From Acidobacteriota bacterium (lineage in GTDB: Bacteria; Acidobacteriota; Vicinamibacteria; Vicinamibacterales; JAKQTR01), in assembly GCA_029562975.1 (NCBI GenBank), contig JAKQTR010000041.1, forward strand, positions 1-64,000: a DNA stretch of 64,000 nt. The letters are read 5' to 3'. Made by a program: the position numbers and the translations under genes. Positions 7,133-15,907 of this stretch are shown one piece after another. How positions within the stretch are numbered: position 1 is the first letter of the stretch; each line of letters starts with the position of its first letter. A model generated the notes under the pieces. It searched no databases. It saw only the letters and a list, made by a program, of their open reading frames with translations, and had not been told where the DNA came from.

Positions 7133-8593
7133 TTATTCGCCGTCCTCGCCGCCGAGCGGGCTCCCGTCGTCTCGCTCGACGCCGTACCCGACCCGGATGC
7201 CGTGGCGCCGCATCAGCATCTGGAAGTTCGGCCGCTGGATGCCCACCTCCGCGGCCGCCCGCGTCACGTTCCAGGCGTTGCGCTGCAGGGCCTCGATGAC
7301 GAACTCCCGCTCGACGTCGGCGACGGCCTGCTCGCGCAGGCGCTTCTTCAGCGCCAGCAGCTCCTTGTTGGTCGACGGGATGGCGAGATCGGCGGGCAGC
7401 GACTGGCGCGACAGGGTGCGCGGCAGGTGGCGCGGCTCGATGACGTCGCCGTCGCAGGCGATGACGGCGCGTTCGACGAAGGCCTCGAGCTGGCGGACGT
7501 TACCCGGCCAGTCGAACTGCTCGAGCAGGCGGAGGGCGTCCTCGGACAATCGCGCGACCTGGGGCTTGGCGCACCGCTCGCGCGACCTGGACAGCAGGTG
7601 GCAGGCGAGCAGCGGGATGTCCTCGCGCCGTTCGCGCAGGGGGGGGAGGGCGATCGGGAAGACGTGCAGCCGGTAGTAGAGGTCCTCGCGGAACGTCCCG
7701 TCGCGCACCATCTTCTCGAGGTCCCGGTTCGTCGCGAAGATGAGCCGCACGTCCACGTGCCTGGGCTGCGTGGCGCCGACGGGGAGGAACTCGCGCTCCT
7801 GGATGAACCGCAGGAGCTTGGCCTGCACCTCCACGTCCACGTTGCAGATCTCGTCCAGGAACACGGTGCCGCGGTTCGCGCTCTCGAAGATGCCGCGCTT
7901 GTCGCTGACGGCCCCGGTGAACGATCCCTTCAGGTGCCCGAACAGCTCGCTCTCGAGGAGCGTCACCGTGAGGGCCCCGCAGTCCACCGCGAAGAACCGC
8001 TGGTGCTTGCGCGGGCTCAGCGCGTGGATCGCCCGGGCGACGAGCTCCTTGCCGGTGCCGGTCTCGCCGATGATGAGCACGGTGCTCGACGTCGTGGCCA
8101 CCTTGCGGACGTTGCGGTAGACCTCCTGCATCTTGGGGCTCGATCCGACGATGCCGGCGAACATCGCCGGATCCTCGCCCGGAGGCGCGGTCACGCCGCG
8201 GCTCCGGAGGAGCAGCTGCCGCCGGTCCCACGCCTTCCTCGCCACGGCGGCCATCTCGTCGGGCGTGAAGGGCTTCGGCAGGTAGTCGAACGCCCCCACC
8301 TTCATCGCCTCCACCACGGAGGCGATGGTGGCGTAGCCGGTGATGACGACGGGCACGACGTCCGGGAAGCGGGAGCGCAGCGTCTCGAGCAGCTCCATGC
8401 CGCCCATCTCGGCCATCTTCAGGTCGGTGAAGACCAGGTCGAAGGCCTCGCGGCCGAGCAGGTCGAGAGCCTCGGCGCCCCCCGGCGCGGTCCGCACCTC
8501 GTAGCCCTCGCGCGTGAGGATGCGCTCCGAGCTCCGGCAGACGGACGGCTCGTCGTCCACCACCAGCACGCGCGGCAGGCCGGGGCTAGTCAT
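7133..8593 (-). CDS. NtrC-family sigma-54-dependent response regulator
   Basis: The 486-residue protein has an N-terminal receiver (D13-D14, phosphoacceptor D57, K near 107), a central AAA+ sigma-54 activation domain and a C-terminal Fis-type helix-turn-helix (about residues 430-465, with NAWNVTRAAAEVGIQRP). Walker A is GETGTGKE at 176-183. The sigma-54 contact loop reads GSFTGA at 223-228, a Ser variant of GAFTGA. Walker B is VFLDEI around 244-249. It activates sigma-54 promoters after phosphorylation by its partner. The preceding kinase gene overlaps it by eight bases, so the two form a cognate pair. Its position at the end of the hydrogenase operon suggests that it controls the hydrogenase genes or an unlinked sigma-54 regulon. 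Confidence 0.93.
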   Translation of the reverse strand: MTSPGLPRVLVVDDEPSVCRSSERILTREGYEVRTAPGGAEALDLLGREAFDLVFTDLKMAEMGGMELLETLRSRFPDVVPVVITGYATIASVVEAMKVGAFDYLPKPFTPDEMAAVARKAWDRRQLLLRSRGVTAPPGEDPAMFAGIVGSSPKMQEVYRNVRKVATTSSTVLIIGETGTGKELVARAIHALSPRKHQRFFAVDCGALTVTLLESELFGHLKGSFTGAVSDKRGIFESANRGTVFLDEICNVDVEVQAKLLRFIQEREFLPVGATQPRHVDVRLIFATNRDLEKMVRDGTFREDLYYRLHVFPIALPPLRERREDIPLLACHLLSRSRERCAKPQVARLSEDALRLLEQFDWPGNVRQLEAFVERAVIACDGDVIEPRHLPRTLSRQSLPADLAIPSTNKELLALKKRLREQAVADVEREFVIEALQRNAWNVTRAAAEVGIQRPNFQMLMRRHGIRVGYGVERDDGSPLGGEDGE

Positions 8594-10640
8594 CGTCGGG
8601 CGCCCCTTCGATCGGCAGCCTGATCGTGAACGTCGTGCCGCGCCCGCGCGCGCTGTCGACGAGCAGCTCGCCGTGGTGGCGCTCGACCAGGCCGTACGCC
8701 ACCGAGAGACCCAGCCCGGTGCCGGTCCGCTTCGTCGTGAAGAACGGCTCGAACAGGCGCGCCCTGACGTCGTCGGGCATGCCGGGCCCGGTGTCCGAGA
8801 CCGCCACGTCCACCGTCCTGCGGGCCGGGTCCCAGGACGACGACAGCCGCAGCTCGCCGCCCTGGGCCATGGCCTCGGCGGCGTTCAGGACGATGTTGAG
8901 GACCACCTGGCGCATCTGGTCGGCGTCGGCCAGCACGCGGGGAAGCCGGGGATCGAGGTCGTACGTGATCTTGATGCTGCGGAACACGGTCTGGTTCCGC
9001 ACGAGCGCCAGCACGTCCTCCACCAGCTGGTTCAGCTCCAGCTGCGTGCGCTGGGGCTTGGTCTGCCGCGAGAAGTCCAGCAGGCCCTTGACGATCTTCC
9101 GGCAGCGGAGCGTCTCGTTGACGATGGTCTGCAAGTCCTCCCGCCAGGGGTGCCCGTCCGGCAGGTCCTCCAGCATGAGGCTGCTGTTCGTGAGGACGCC
9201 CGTCAGCGGGTTGTTGATCTCGTGGGCCACGCCCGCGGCGAGCTTGCCGATGGCGACCATCTTCTCCGACTGGATCAGCTGCGCCTGCATGCGGCGCAGC
9301 TCGGCGGTGCGCGACTCGACCTTGCGCTCGAGTTGGTCCGCGCTCTCCCGCAGCGCCTGGTGCGCGGCCTGGAGCTCGGTCGTCATCGTGTTGAAGCTGC
9401 GGGAGAGGTCCCCGATCTCGTCGTCCGTGCTGCGCTCGGCGACGCGCGCGTACTCGCCTTCGGCGATCCGCCGGGCCGCCACGGTCAGCTCGTGAATCGG
9501 GGCGGAGATGCGCTTCGCCACGCGCACGGCGATGAGGTTGACCAGCGCGACGCCTCCGGCGGCGATGCCGAGGAACACCAGCAGGCTGCGCCAGAGGCTG
9601 TCCATGAACGGCTTCTCGAGGACGCCGACGTAGAGCATGCCGATCGTGGCGCCGCCCAGGTCGCGGATGGGCGCGTAGGCGGCCAGGTACCAGTCCTGGA
9701 CGACGAACGCGCGCCCGCGCCAGGTCTCTCCGCGGGACAGCACGGCGTCGGCGACTTCGGCGGACGCCCGGGTCCCGATGGCGCGCGTGCCGTCCGCCCC
9801 CCGCACGTTCGTCGAGACGCGCACGTCGTTCTCGAAGATCGTGGCGGTGCCGGTCGGACGGCCCTCGTACTCCTCCTCCTTGAACACCGTCCGGCGGATC
9901 GCGTCGACAATGTCGGGGTTGCGGTTGAGCAGGATGGCGCCGTCGAGCACGCCGAGCATGCGGCCCGCCGGCGTCGTGACCGGCGCCGAGGCCCGAAGCA
10001 TCAGGCCGGCGGTGATCTCCGTCTGGGACCCGGGCCGGGCGCGCGGCGTCGGCTCGATCTTGATCGCGGCCCGCGCCGCCAGCGCCGGCGAATTCCGCAG
10101 GAGCACGTCGGGCGGCACGATCATCGTCGCGGCCACCGGCTGCAGCCGCTCGAGGGCCTGGCGGATGACGCGGTCCTCGGTCACCTCGCCCCTCGGCCCC
10201 GACGGGTTGAGCGAGCGGTAGAACACGCGGCCGTCGGCGTCCACGATCGTCAGGGCGTCGAGCCGCTCGGCCCGCCTGATGCGATCCATCTCCTCGGCAA
10301 GGCCGGAGGGATCGCCCCTGGACAGCGCCCCGTAGATGACCATCCGCGTCGCGTGGATCCGGATGGCGTCCTGCAGCCGGTCGAGGGCGGACTGGTAGAT
10401 GTCCTTCGCCGACTCGAGGTTGGCATTCACCTGCGCCTGCGCCTGGGCGTAGACGCCGTGGCGGATCATGCCGACGCCCACGACCGCCGTCACCAGCGCC
10501 GGGGCCAGGCTCGCGAGGGTGAAGGTCCGGGCGAGGCGGCTCTGGATCGTGGTGCCGGCGAGCCACATCCTGGCCCGCGTGCGCCAGCCGGGCTTCTCGA
10601 GCCGGATCGTCTCGGCCTCATTCCGGCCGGGTTCCGTCAT
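8586..10640 (-). CDS. Cache-HAMP sensor histidine kinase
   Basis: The 684-residue membrane kinase has a transmembrane helix near residues 40-62, a large periplasmic double-Cache-like sensor region (about 65-340), a second helix near 345-368 and a HAMP linker. A short coiled coil follows, then a HisKA domain with phosphoacceptor His473 in the motif GVAHEINNPL, and a HATPase with N box (NIVLNAAEAM), DTGPGMP and GTGLGLS boxes. The sensor half is the type that binds small organic ligands, but the ligand cannot be deduced. It lies 13 bases downstream of the hydrogenase maturation protease and overlaps the NtrC-type regulator, so it is probably co-transcribed with the hydrogenase cluster and signals to that regulator. 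Confidence 0.93.
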   Translation of the reverse strand: MTEPGRNEAETIRLEKPGWRTRARMWLAGTTIQSRLARTFTLASLAPALVTAVVGVGMIRHGVYAQAQAQVNANLESAKDIYQSALDRLQDAIRIHATRMVIYGALSRGDPSGLAEEMDRIRRAERLDALTIVDADGRVFYRSLNPSGPRGEVTEDRVIRQALERLQPVAATMIVPPDVLLRNSPALAARAAIKIEPTPRARPGSQTEITAGLMLRASAPVTTPAGRMLGVLDGAILLNRNPDIVDAIRRTVFKEEEYEGRPTGTATIFENDVRVSTNVRGADGTRAIGTRASAEVADAVLSRGETWRGRAFVVQDWYLAAYAPIRDLGGATIGMLYVGVLEKPFMDSLWRSLLVFLGIAAGGVALVNLIAVRVAKRISAPIHELTVAARRIAEGEYARVAERSTDDEIGDLSRSFNTMTTELQAAHQALRESADQLERKVESRTAELRRMQAQLIQSEKMVAIGKLAAGVAHEINNPLTGVLTNSSLMLEDLPDGHPWREDLQTIVNETLRCRKIVKGLLDFSRQTKPQRTQLELNQLVEDVLALVRNQTVFRSIKITYDLDPRLPRVLADADQMRQVVLNIVLNAAEAMAQGGELRLSSSWDPARRTVDVAVSDTGPGMPDDVRARLFEPFFTTKRTGTGLGLSVAYGLVERHHGELLVDSARGRGTTFTIRLPIEGAPDDD

Positions 10641-10653
10641 GGCTCCGCCGTCC

Positions 10654-11244
10654 TCACGCCGGCGCGCCCGTTCCCAGGCGCGCCAGCACCGACCAGACCT
10701 CCTCGACCGCTTCCGGCACCGCGCGGGCGACCGCCGGAGTCAACCCTTCCGCGCACGACGCGGTGTCCTCGGCCTCGACCGCCACGACGTGGATCCGCGC
10801 CGGCAGCGGAACGCCGCTCCGGCAGCCCAGCCTGACGACCGACGGAAGGCCCATCGCGTGGGGCGAGGGGCCGGCTTCGGTCTTGAGCGCCTCGAACGGG
10901 AAGGAAAGCACGGTGCCCGCCGGGTGCCGCCCGGTTTGCACCGCGTCCACCACGACGGCGCGGTCCCATCCGGTCAGCTCGTCGAGCAGGTAGAAGCCCG
11001 ACAACGCGCTGCGGCGCACGCAGACCCGCAGTGCGGGGCTCGCGACCCCGGGCTCGGCCAGCCGGGCCTCGAGGGCATCGGCGACGGCCCAGCCGACGCC
11101 GTCGTCACGCAGCAGATCGTTCCCCAGGCACAACACCAGCACCCCGTCCCGCAGTTCGGGCGTCACGGAGAACCCGGTCGTGGCCTCGCGAACCGGGTTC
11201 GCGTGTTCAGGCCCCGGCCCCCGGCTCCCAGCCCCCGAGTCCAT
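10654..11244 (-). CDS. [NiFe]-hydrogenase maturation endopeptidase
   Basis: This 196-residue protein belongs to the HybD/HycI/HoxW endopeptidase family that trims the C-terminus of the large subunit after nickel insertion. The family nickel-recognition motif appears as LCLGNDLLRDDGVG (about residues 37-50), followed by the Asp of VVVDAVQTG and the His of SPHAMGLPS. The first 25 residues are a poorly conserved Gly/Pro-rich leader, so the real start might be an internal codon. The ATG at 11244 overlaps the stop of the large-subunit gene by one base (TGATG), which argues for translational coupling to its substrate. No hypA-F genes are in the window, so the pleiotropic maturation factors must lie elsewhere. 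Confidence 0.88.
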   Translation of the reverse strand: MDSGAGSRGPGPEHANPVREATTGFSVTPELRDGVLVLCLGNDLLRDDGVGWAVADALEARLAEPGVASPALRVCVRRSALSGFYLLDELTGWDRAVVVDAVQTGRHPAGTVLSFPFEALKTEAGPSPHAMGLPSVVRLGCRSGVPLPARIHVVAVEAEDTASCAEGLTPAVARAVPEAVEEVWSVLARLGTGAPA

Positions 11245-12722
11245 CACCCGGGCAACCTCGACGTCCGCTCCAGCACCCTCACGACCGCTCCCTGGGCGTC
11301 GCGGATCGTGGCCCGCAGCGGCATTTCGCCCGGCAGCGAGTGGGCGGCGCACCCGAAGCAGGGATCGTAGGCCCGGAACGCCATCTCGACCATGTTCAGG
11401 AGCGCGTCGTCCACCTTGCCGCCACGGATGACGCCCTTGGCGGCCTTGTCCACGGACATCTGGATGGGCCCCGCGTTGTGCACCGTCGCGACGATGAGGT
11501 TGACCATTGTCAGGATGCCGTTCGGGTCGGTCTTGTAGTGGTGGATGAGCGTGCCGCGCGGCGCCTCGACGCCGGCGATGCCCTCGGTCGGCGCCGATTC
11601 GGGGAGCGTCCGCACGACCGGGCTGAGGATCTCCGGGTCGTTCGCTAGGGCCTGGACCGTCTCCGTCGCCTGCAGCGCCTCGATGAGGCGCGCCCAGTGG
11701 GTGGCCAGCGTGCTGTGCACGGGCTTGCCGCCGAGCACCCGGAAGAACTCCTCGTAGTGGGCCTGCGCGATGGGCGTGGCCATGCCGTCGGCCACGTTGA
11801 GGCGAGCCAGGGGCGCGACCCGGTAGAGGCCGCTGTCGGGGCCGTCCACGAAGCCCTTCCACCCCGGGGTCTTGAGGAACGGGAACTTCATGTACGACCA
11901 CGGCTCGACGTGCTCGCCGATGTGGTCGAGGTACTGCTTCGGCGGGAACTGCGCGAGGCGCGCGCCGGAGGGATCGACCACGCGGAACTCGCCCCGGTAG
12001 AAGTTGACCCGGCCGTTGGCGTCCACCGTGCCCAGGTAGTTCGTCTTGTGGGCGTAGTAGTCGGCCAGGATCGTGTCCACGTAAGCCTGGTTGCCGAGCA
12101 CGATGTCGTGGAACGCCTGCAGGGAGAACTGCGCGAAATCGACGAGGCGCTGGGAGGCGGCCTTGAGGCGGTCCACCGTCTCGGCCTTGAGCGGCTTGCT
12201 GACGCCGCCGGGCAGGCCGAACACCGGGTGGATCACCTTGCCGGCCATTTCGGCCATGAACCCGCGGGCGATCTTGCGCGCCTCGATGACCTTGCCGCCG
12301 ATCTCGAGGCCCACCTTGCCGATGACGCCGAGGATGTTCCGCTCTCCCGCCGGCGCAGCGGGCCCGACGATGAAGTCGGGGCCGCCGAGAAAGTAGAAGT
12401 GCAGGGTGTGGTCCTCGAAGATGAACAGGTTGTAGAAGAGCTCGCGAAGCTTGTGGGCGGCCGGCGGCGGCTCCACGTGGTACAGGTCGTCGAGGGCGCG
12501 GGCCGACGCCATGTGGTGCGCCGACGGGCAGACGCCGCAGATGCGCTGCGTGATGCGGGGCATCTCCTCCGCGGCTCGGCCGACGCAGAAGTGCTCGAAG
12601 CCGCGCAGCTCCGGGATCTGCAGGTACGCGTTCGCGACGTCGCCCCGGTCGTCGAGGAAGATCTCGATCTTGCCGTGGCCCTCGAGGCGGGTGATGGGGT
12701 CGATCGTGATGCGCTGGCTCAT
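11244..12722 (-). CDS. mvhA: [NiFe]-hydrogenase large subunit, group 3c (MvhA) type
   Basis: The 492-residue catalytic subunit carries both nickel-binding motifs: L1 RICGVC with C62 and C65, and L2 DPCFGC with C455, C458 and H461. A 31-residue C-terminal extension follows His461 and should be removed by the protease encoded next to it. The sequence begins ITIDPITRLEGHG, the usual large-subunit N-terminal motif. The enzyme oxidises or evolves hydrogen in the cytoplasm; there is no membrane anchor or Tat leader on either subunit. The start at 12722 overlaps the small-subunit stop by four bases (ATGA). The MvhG-type small subunit, MvhD and HdrABC-like neighbours place it with the methyl-viologen-reducing/Hdr-linked group rather than the NAD-reducing Hox group. 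Confidence 0.93.
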   Translation of the reverse strand: MSQRITIDPITRLEGHGKIEIFLDDRGDVANAYLQIPELRGFEHFCVGRAAEEMPRITQRICGVCPSAHHMASARALDDLYHVEPPPAAHKLRELFYNLFIFEDHTLHFYFLGGPDFIVGPAAPAGERNILGVIGKVGLEIGGKVIEARKIARGFMAEMAGKVIHPVFGLPGGVSKPLKAETVDRLKAASQRLVDFAQFSLQAFHDIVLGNQAYVDTILADYYAHKTNYLGTVDANGRVNFYRGEFRVVDPSGARLAQFPPKQYLDHIGEHVEPWSYMKFPFLKTPGWKGFVDGPDSGLYRVAPLARLNVADGMATPIAQAHYEEFFRVLGGKPVHSTLATHWARLIEALQATETVQALANDPEILSPVVRTLPESAPTEGIAGVEAPRGTLIHHYKTDPNGILTMVNLIVATVHNAGPIQMSVDKAAKGVIRGGKVDDALLNMVEMAFRAYDPCFGCAAHSLPGEMPLRATIRDAQGAVVRVLERTSRLPG

Positions 12723-13696
12723 ACGGTCGCTCCAGGGCGCCGCCGGTGCAGCAGGGACTTCGGCAGCGAGAACCGGTAGAACGTGCCCACGGGATCGGGG
12801 ATCTGGTCGAGGAGCCTGTCGATCTCCGCCTCGGTCTTCGGCGCGAGGATCGACGCGAAGGCGGAGAGGAACTTCGCGCCCTGGTCGAAGACATCGTCCA
12901 TCGGACCCATGCAGCCGCGGCACGGCATGTTGCCCTCGATGCAGGGGTTGCCGCAGCCGGAGCGCGTGGCCGGCCCCAGGCAGACGAAGCCCTGGGCCAG
13001 GAAGCACAGATCCGGGTCCGCGACGTGCGTGGCGGGCCGCTTGATCTCGGTCAGCTCGATCTTGTCGGGCTTCGAGTCCTTGCGCGGGCAGTCGTCGCAG
13101 CACGCCTTGTTCGGGCTGAGCACGGCGCCCTTGGGGGGCAGCGCGCCCGTCAGGATGGCCTCGATGGCGCCCCAGATGAGCTTCGGCGGCGGCGCGCAGC
13201 CCGGCAGGTAGTAGTCCACGTCGATCACCTGGTCGAGGGCCTTGACCTCGTCCCAGAACGCCGGAAGCGCCAGGCGGTTCCCGTCGGGCTCCGACGACTC
13301 CTGCGGGAAGGTGCCGGGCTGCCCCTCCTGCGTCGGCACCTCGCGGTAGACCGTGTCGAAGATCCGGCGCCGGTCGGCCAGGTTGGCGAGGCCCGGGATG
13401 CCGCCCAGGTGCGCGCAGGCGCCGAAGGCCACGACGATCCGGGCCTTCTTGCGCAGCATGTGCACCCACTCCTCCTGCTCGGACATCCGGATGCCGCCGT
13501 TGATGAACGCGACGGCGATGGACTGGTCGGGCATCGCCTCGATGTCCCGCCGCTTGAAGTCCAGGGCGACGGGCCAGAGCACGATGTCGACGGCGTCGAC
13601 CACCTTGAGGATCTGCTCCTCGAGGTCCACCACCGCCTCCTCGCACCCGCCGCAGGAGGCGCACCAGTAGAAGGCGACCTTCGGCTTCTCCGCCAT
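12719..13696 (-). CDS. mvhG: Hydrogenase small subunit, MvhG type
   Basis: The 325-residue electron-transfer subunit starts with the proximal cluster motif WCASCGGCEE (C12, C15). It has further conserved cysteines in YLPGCAPPP and a Cys-rich C-terminal half (CCDDCP, CFLAQGFVCLGP, CGNPCIEG, CRGCMGP), as expected for three [4Fe-4S] clusters in MvhG/FrhG-type proteins. There is no Tat leader, so the enzyme is cytoplasmic. It passes electrons from the nickel site to MvhD and HdrA. It begins two bases after the mvhD stop and overlaps mvhA by four bases. Confidence 0.92.
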   Translation of the reverse strand: MAEKPKVAFYWCASCGGCEEAVVDLEEQILKVVDAVDIVLWPVALDFKRRDIEAMPDQSIAVAFINGGIRMSEQEEWVHMLRKKARIVVAFGACAHLGGIPGLANLADRRRIFDTVYREVPTQEGQPGTFPQESSEPDGNRLALPAFWDEVKALDQVIDVDYYLPGCAPPPKLIWGAIEAILTGALPPKGAVLSPNKACCDDCPRKDSKPDKIELTEIKRPATHVADPDLCFLAQGFVCLGPATRSGCGNPCIEGNMPCRGCMGPMDDVFDQGAKFLSAFASILAPKTEAEIDRLLDQIPDPVGTFYRFSLPKSLLHRRRPGATV

Positions 13697-13698
13697 CG

Positions 13699-14115
13699 TC
13701 AGCTCCTCGCGTGCCAGGGACCGAGCTTCCGCAGCTGGTCCGTCATCTCGTTGATCACGTGCTGGACCCTGTCGCCCTCGCTGGCCGAGATCCACTCGAG
13801 GCGCACGCGCTCGTCCTCGACGCCGAACTGGGACAGGATCCGCTTCAGCAGCCTGAAGCGGCGCAGCGTCTTGTAGTTGCCTTCCTGGTAGTGGCAGTCG
13901 CCCGGGTGGCAGCCGCCGATGAGCACGCCGTCGGCCCCTTCCTGCAGCGCCTTGAGGACGAACTGGGGGTCCACGCGGCCCGAGCACATCACGCGGATGA
14001 CGGGCGCGGTGGGCTCGTAGGCCAGGCGGGCGGTGCCGGCCAGGTCGGAGGCGGTGTAGGTGCACCAGTTGCAGAAGAACGCCACGATGCGGGGTTCGAA
14101 TGCGGTGGTTGCCAT
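13699..14115 (-). CDS. mvhD: Hydrogenase iron-sulfur subunit MvhD
   Basis: The 138-residue protein is a full-length MvhD-family protein, the [2Fe-2S] connector between the hydrogenase and HdrA. It has the conserved cysteine motifs FFCNWCTYT (about residues 14-22), VIRVMCSGRVDP and GGCHPGDCHYQEGNY. In methanogens MvhD docks on HdrA. Here the gene directly follows the one that carries the C-terminal half of HdrA (12 bases apart), consistent with the same contact. It is also found in bacterial Hdr complexes without MvhAG, but the adjacent mvhG and mvhA make the hydrogenase role likely. Confidence 0.92.
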   Translation of the reverse strand: MATTAFEPRIVAFFCNWCTYTASDLAGTARLAYEPTAPVIRVMCSGRVDPQFVLKALQEGADGVLIGGCHPGDCHYQEGNYKTLRRFRLLKRILSQFGVEDERVRLEWISASEGDRVQHVINEMTDQLRKLGPWHARS

Positions 14116-14127
14116 GGCTCTTCGCTC

Positions 14128-15882
14128 CTAGCGCACGAGCACGCCCTCGATCTCGGTCATGATCTGGGCGTCGGTGAAGTGGTGCTGCTGGGCGGCGTGC
14201 GACGGGCAGGCCGCCACGCACGTGCCGCAGCCCTTGCAGAGCGCCTCGTTCAGCGTGGAGACCTTCTTCTCGCGGCTGAACTCGATGGCGCTGAAGGGGC
14301 AGAGCGGCACGCAGATCTGGCAGCCGGAGCAGCGCTCCTCGTCGATCCAGGCCGTGTAGGCCTCCAGCTCGACCTGCCCCGTGTCGATGAGGGCCAGGGC
14401 CTCGGCGGCGGCGGCGCCCGCCTGCGCGACGGTGTCCGGGATGTCCTTCGGGCCCTGGGCGCAGCCGGCGATGAAGACGCCGTCGGTGAAGGTCGAGACG
14501 GGCGCCAGCTTCGGGTGGCGCTCCAGGAACCAGCCCTCGCTCGAGCACGACATGTTGAAGAGGCGCCGGACCTCGTCGGCGTCCTCCCGCGCCTCGAGGC
14601 CCGTCGAGAGCACGACCATGTCCACCGGGATGCGGCGCACGAGGCCGGCCAGCGTGTCCTCGACGCGGATCACCAGCTTGCCCTGCTCGGCGGGCGTCAC
14701 CGCCCAGTCCGAGACCTCGGCGACGCGGCCGCGGATGAACTCGCAGCCCTCCTCGAGCAGGTGGTTGTAGAACTCCTCGTAGCCCTTCCCGGCGCTGCGC
14801 ATGTCGATGTAGAAGTTGTAGACCTTCGCGCCGCTGCGCTCGTGGACGAGGTGCGCCAGCTTCAGCGAGTACATGCAGCAGACGCGCGAGCAGTACTCGT
14901 GCGTGTTCTTGTCGCGCGAGCCGACGCAGTGGATGATGCCGACCGACTGCGGCCGGCTGCCGTCCTTCAGCAGCACCTGGCCGTTCGTCGGCCCGGACGC
15001 GTTCACCATGTGCTCCACCTGGAGCGCCGTGACGACGTTCGGGTAGCGGCCGAAGCCGTACTGCGGCACCTTCTGCGGGTCCACGGGCTGGAACCCGGTG
15101 GCCACGATGATCGAGCCGACCTGGATCTCCTCGCGCCGGTCCTGCTGCCCGTGGTCGATGGCCTTGGCCTCGCACACCGCCGCGCACACCCGGCAGGCGT
15201 CGGTCTTGAAGTGGATGCAGGAGTCGTAGTCGATCACCGGCTGGTGCGGCACGGCCTGCATCGTCGGGATGTAGATGGCCGTCATGGGCCCGAGGGGCAG
15301 CTCGCCGCGAATCTGCTCGACCTCGTCGTCCATCGTGATGCAGCCGGTGGGGCAGACCTCGACGCACGCGCCGCAGGCGATGCACCGGTCGGAGGGCTCG
15401 TCGTAGGGCGTCCCCACGTAGCGCGTCGTCCCGCGGTTGAAGAACCCCAGCGCGTGCGCCCCGACCACGTCCGAGCAGACGCGCACGCACAGGCCGCACA
15501 GGATGCAGGTGTCGTCGCCGCGGCCGAACCGCGGCTCGGTGATGCCGTACTCCGCCGCCAGCGTGTTGAGGAGCGGGACGTGGCCGCAGCGCGCGAGCAG
15601 CCACTCGAGGATGAGCTTGCGCGTCCGGCGGACCCGGTCCGTCTGCGTGAACACCTCGATGCCGTCCGTGACGGGGTAGTTGCAGGCGGTCACCAGGCGG
15701 ACGCGGCCCCGCATGTGCACCTCCACGGTGCAGATGCGGCAGACGCCGTAGGGCTCGACGAGCGGGTGATGGCAGAGGGTCGGGATCTTGACGCCGATCT
15801 TCTGGGCCACCTGCACGAGGGGCGTGCGGTCTTCGGCCTCGGTCCTGATGCCGTCGATCGTGACCTTCACGAGCTTCATCAT
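14128..15882 (-). CDS. NuoG-like ferredoxin region fused to C-terminal half of HdrA
   Basis: The 584-residue protein is a fusion. Residues 1-80 form a [2Fe-2S] domain (C37, C48, C51, C67) as in NuoG, HoxU or HydA. The His/Cys segment that usually follows is degenerate, with only one Cys in ARCGHVP. Residues about 125-190 carry two [4Fe-4S] motifs (CILCGLCVRVC, CIACGACVEVC). From about residue 205 (AIYIPTMQAVPHQPVID) to the end it is the C-terminal portion of HdrA: second flavin-domain half with GSIIVATGF and HCVGSRD, CSRVCCMY, the AGCAQGPKDIP motif and two terminal ferredoxin motifs (CSGCQICVPLC, CKGCGTCVAAC). The N-terminal half of HdrA is encoded at 22439-23329. The fusion probably links the NuoEF diaphorase to HdrA and MvhD. 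Confidence 0.9.
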   Translation of the reverse strand: MMKLVKVTIDGIRTEAEDRTPLVQVAQKIGVKIPTLCHHPLVEPYGVCRICTVEVHMRGRVRLVTACNYPVTDGIEVFTQTDRVRRTRKLILEWLLARCGHVPLLNTLAAEYGITEPRFGRGDDTCILCGLCVRVCSDVVGAHALGFFNRGTTRYVGTPYDEPSDRCIACGACVEVCPTGCITMDDEVEQIRGELPLGPMTAIYIPTMQAVPHQPVIDYDSCIHFKTDACRVCAAVCEAKAIDHGQQDRREEIQVGSIIVATGFQPVDPQKVPQYGFGRYPNVVTALQVEHMVNASGPTNGQVLLKDGSRPQSVGIIHCVGSRDKNTHEYCSRVCCMYSLKLAHLVHERSGAKVYNFYIDMRSAGKGYEEFYNHLLEEGCEFIRGRVAEVSDWAVTPAEQGKLVIRVEDTLAGLVRRIPVDMVVLSTGLEAREDADEVRRLFNMSCSSEGWFLERHPKLAPVSTFTDGVFIAGCAQGPKDIPDTVAQAGAAAAEALALIDTGQVELEAYTAWIDEERCSGCQICVPLCPFSAIEFSREKKVSTLNEALCKGCGTCVAACPSHAAQQHHFTDAQIMTEIEGVLVR

Positions 15883-15907
15883 GGCCTCCAGCAGCGAGGG
15901 GCCGGGC

